Positions 5,089 to 5,637 of a DNA stretch of 5,637 nt are shown one piece after another. Under the pieces are notes generated by a model. That model was not told the origin of the DNA. It did not search any database and was given only the letters and a program-made list of their open reading frames with translations. A program made the translations under genes and the position numbers. Position 1 is the stretch's first letter, and the number at the start of each line of letters is the position of its first letter. This DNA is from an uncultured Hyphomicrobiales bacterium (lineage in GTDB: Bacteria; Pseudomonadota; Alphaproteobacteria; Rhizobiales; Beijerinckiaceae), in contig CAIXDD010000174.1 in the NCBI GenBank assembly GCA_903918155.1, positions 1 to 5,637 of the forward strand. Direction: 5' to 3'.

Positions 5089-5637
5089 ATGACGATCTTC
5101 GCCGCCTTTCTCTCCAACGCCGTGTTCAGCCTGATCGTGGGGCTCGCCTGCGCCGCCGTTCTGGGGCCGCAGGAATTCGGCCGTTTCGCGCTGGGTCTGG
5201 CGGGCGCGACGCTGGCGCAGGGCCTCGCCTTCGACTGGCTGCGGCTGGCGGCCGCGCGTTTCTATTCGCAGGAGGCGCGGGCGCGCCGTCCAGCCCTGCG
5301 CGCGGGCCTCGACCGCGGCTTCCTCGTCGCCGCCGCTGTCGTGGGCCTTGGCGCGCTCGCGGGCGCGCTGGCGGCGCCTGCGGACCTGCGCGGGCTGATC
5401 GGCGCAGCCGGCGCCATGGCGATCCTCAACGGGCTCAATGATTATCGCGCCGCGCTCGCCCGCGCGCTTTTTCTCGACGGCGTGTTCCTGCGCCTCATGC
5501 TCGCCAAGAACGCGGGCGCGCTCGTCTGCGTGATCGGCGCGGCGATGTGGACGGGGCGCGCGGAGTCCGCGCTCGCAGGCGCCGTCGTCGCGCTGGCCTT
5601 CGCGCTGGCGCTCGCGCGCGCCGCGCTCGCCGATCCC
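5089..5637 (+). CDS. Polysaccharide/lipopolysaccharide flippase-like membrane protein, N-terminal 183 residues
   Basis: The frame is open from the ATG at 5089 to the window edge; the C-terminus lies outside. A Shine-Dalgarno AGGA (5080-5083) with a 5-nt spacer fixes the start. The sequence is Ala/Leu-rich with hydrophobic segments at about 4-25, 33-49, 78-97, 101-115, 143-155 and 159-180. The first helices carry LGPQEFGRFALGLAGATL (25-42), and the loop FDWLRLAAARFYS (48-60) follows. The LGP-x-E(F/Y)G-x(F/Y) signature after the first helix is typical of Wzx-type polysaccharide flippases of the MOP superfamily, which move lipid-linked glycans across the inner membrane for O-antigen or exopolysaccharide. 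The substrate cannot be told from the fragment, and no glycosyltransferase is in view. It is transcribed divergently from gshA across a 159-bp region. Confidence 0.78.
   Translation, partial: MTIFAAFLSNAVFSLIVGLACAAVLGPQEFGRFALGLAGATLAQGLAFDWLRLAAARFYSQEARARRPALRAGLDRGFLVAAAVVGLGALAGALAAPADLRGLIGAAGAMAILNGLNDYRAALARALFLDGVFLRLMLAKNAGALVCVIGAAMWTGRAESALAGAVVALAFALALARAALADP

Noticed and set aside
1..5637. A defence, mobile or otherwise new multi-gene system
   Set aside because: All major genes are recognisable housekeeping or envelope genes. No transposase, integrase, toxin-antitoxin pair, phage gene, tRNA, CRISPR repeat or attachment-site duplication is visible.

Overview
The window is GC-rich chromosomal DNA from an alphaproteobacterium, most likely of the Hyphomicrobiales (Rhizobiales). 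The evidence is the plant-type glutamate-cysteine ligase, a DUF6101-like protein, a UbiA for ubiquinone, and a small four-cysteine exported protein of a type I associate with this order. Proteins resembling the two partial edge genes are familiar to me from Methylocystis/Methylosinus-like methanotrophs, but that narrower placement is a guess. It reads as ordinary core-genome housekeeping sequence. I found no mobile element, CRISPR array, tRNA or rRNA.

Layout from left to right. A 3'-truncated, porin-like exported protein runs leftwards off the window (start at 278). Next, also leftward, is rsmE, the 16S rRNA m3U1498 methyltransferase (453-1202). A divergent intergenic region of 199 bp follows. 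Two rightward genes then lie 28 bp apart and are probably co-transcribed: a secreted four-cysteine protein of unknown function (1402-1851) and ubiA, 4-hydroxybenzoate polyprenyltransferase (1880-2809, GTG start). The ubiA 3' end overlaps tail-to-tail by 10 bp with a leftward DUF6101-like gene (2800-3378). Upstream of it on the same strand is gshA (3550-4929). Finally a rightward gene diverges from gshA: the N-terminal 183 residues of a polytopic polysaccharide flippase-like protein, cut by the window end.

The genes do not form one pathway. They combine translation quality (rsmE), respiratory quinone synthesis (ubiA), thiol redox (gshA) and envelope functions (porin-like protein, flippase, secreted protein). 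rsmE, ubiA and gshA are, from memory, often neighbours in Rhizobiales, so this looks like a locally rearranged core block.

All gene-free stretches are under 200 bp: 279-452, 1203-1401, 3379-3549 and 4930-5088. They hold plausible promoters that share a TTGCCT/TTGCCC -35 element, a weak terminator candidate after rsmE, small palindromes upstream of the porin-like gene, and an unusual AT-rich element between gshA and the DUF6101 gene. That element has three (C/A)AATTG units at an exact 10-bp pitch inside an interrupted inverted repeat. No clearly new system is visible. The most interesting items are that element, the operator-like palindromes, and the two uncharacterised proteins.
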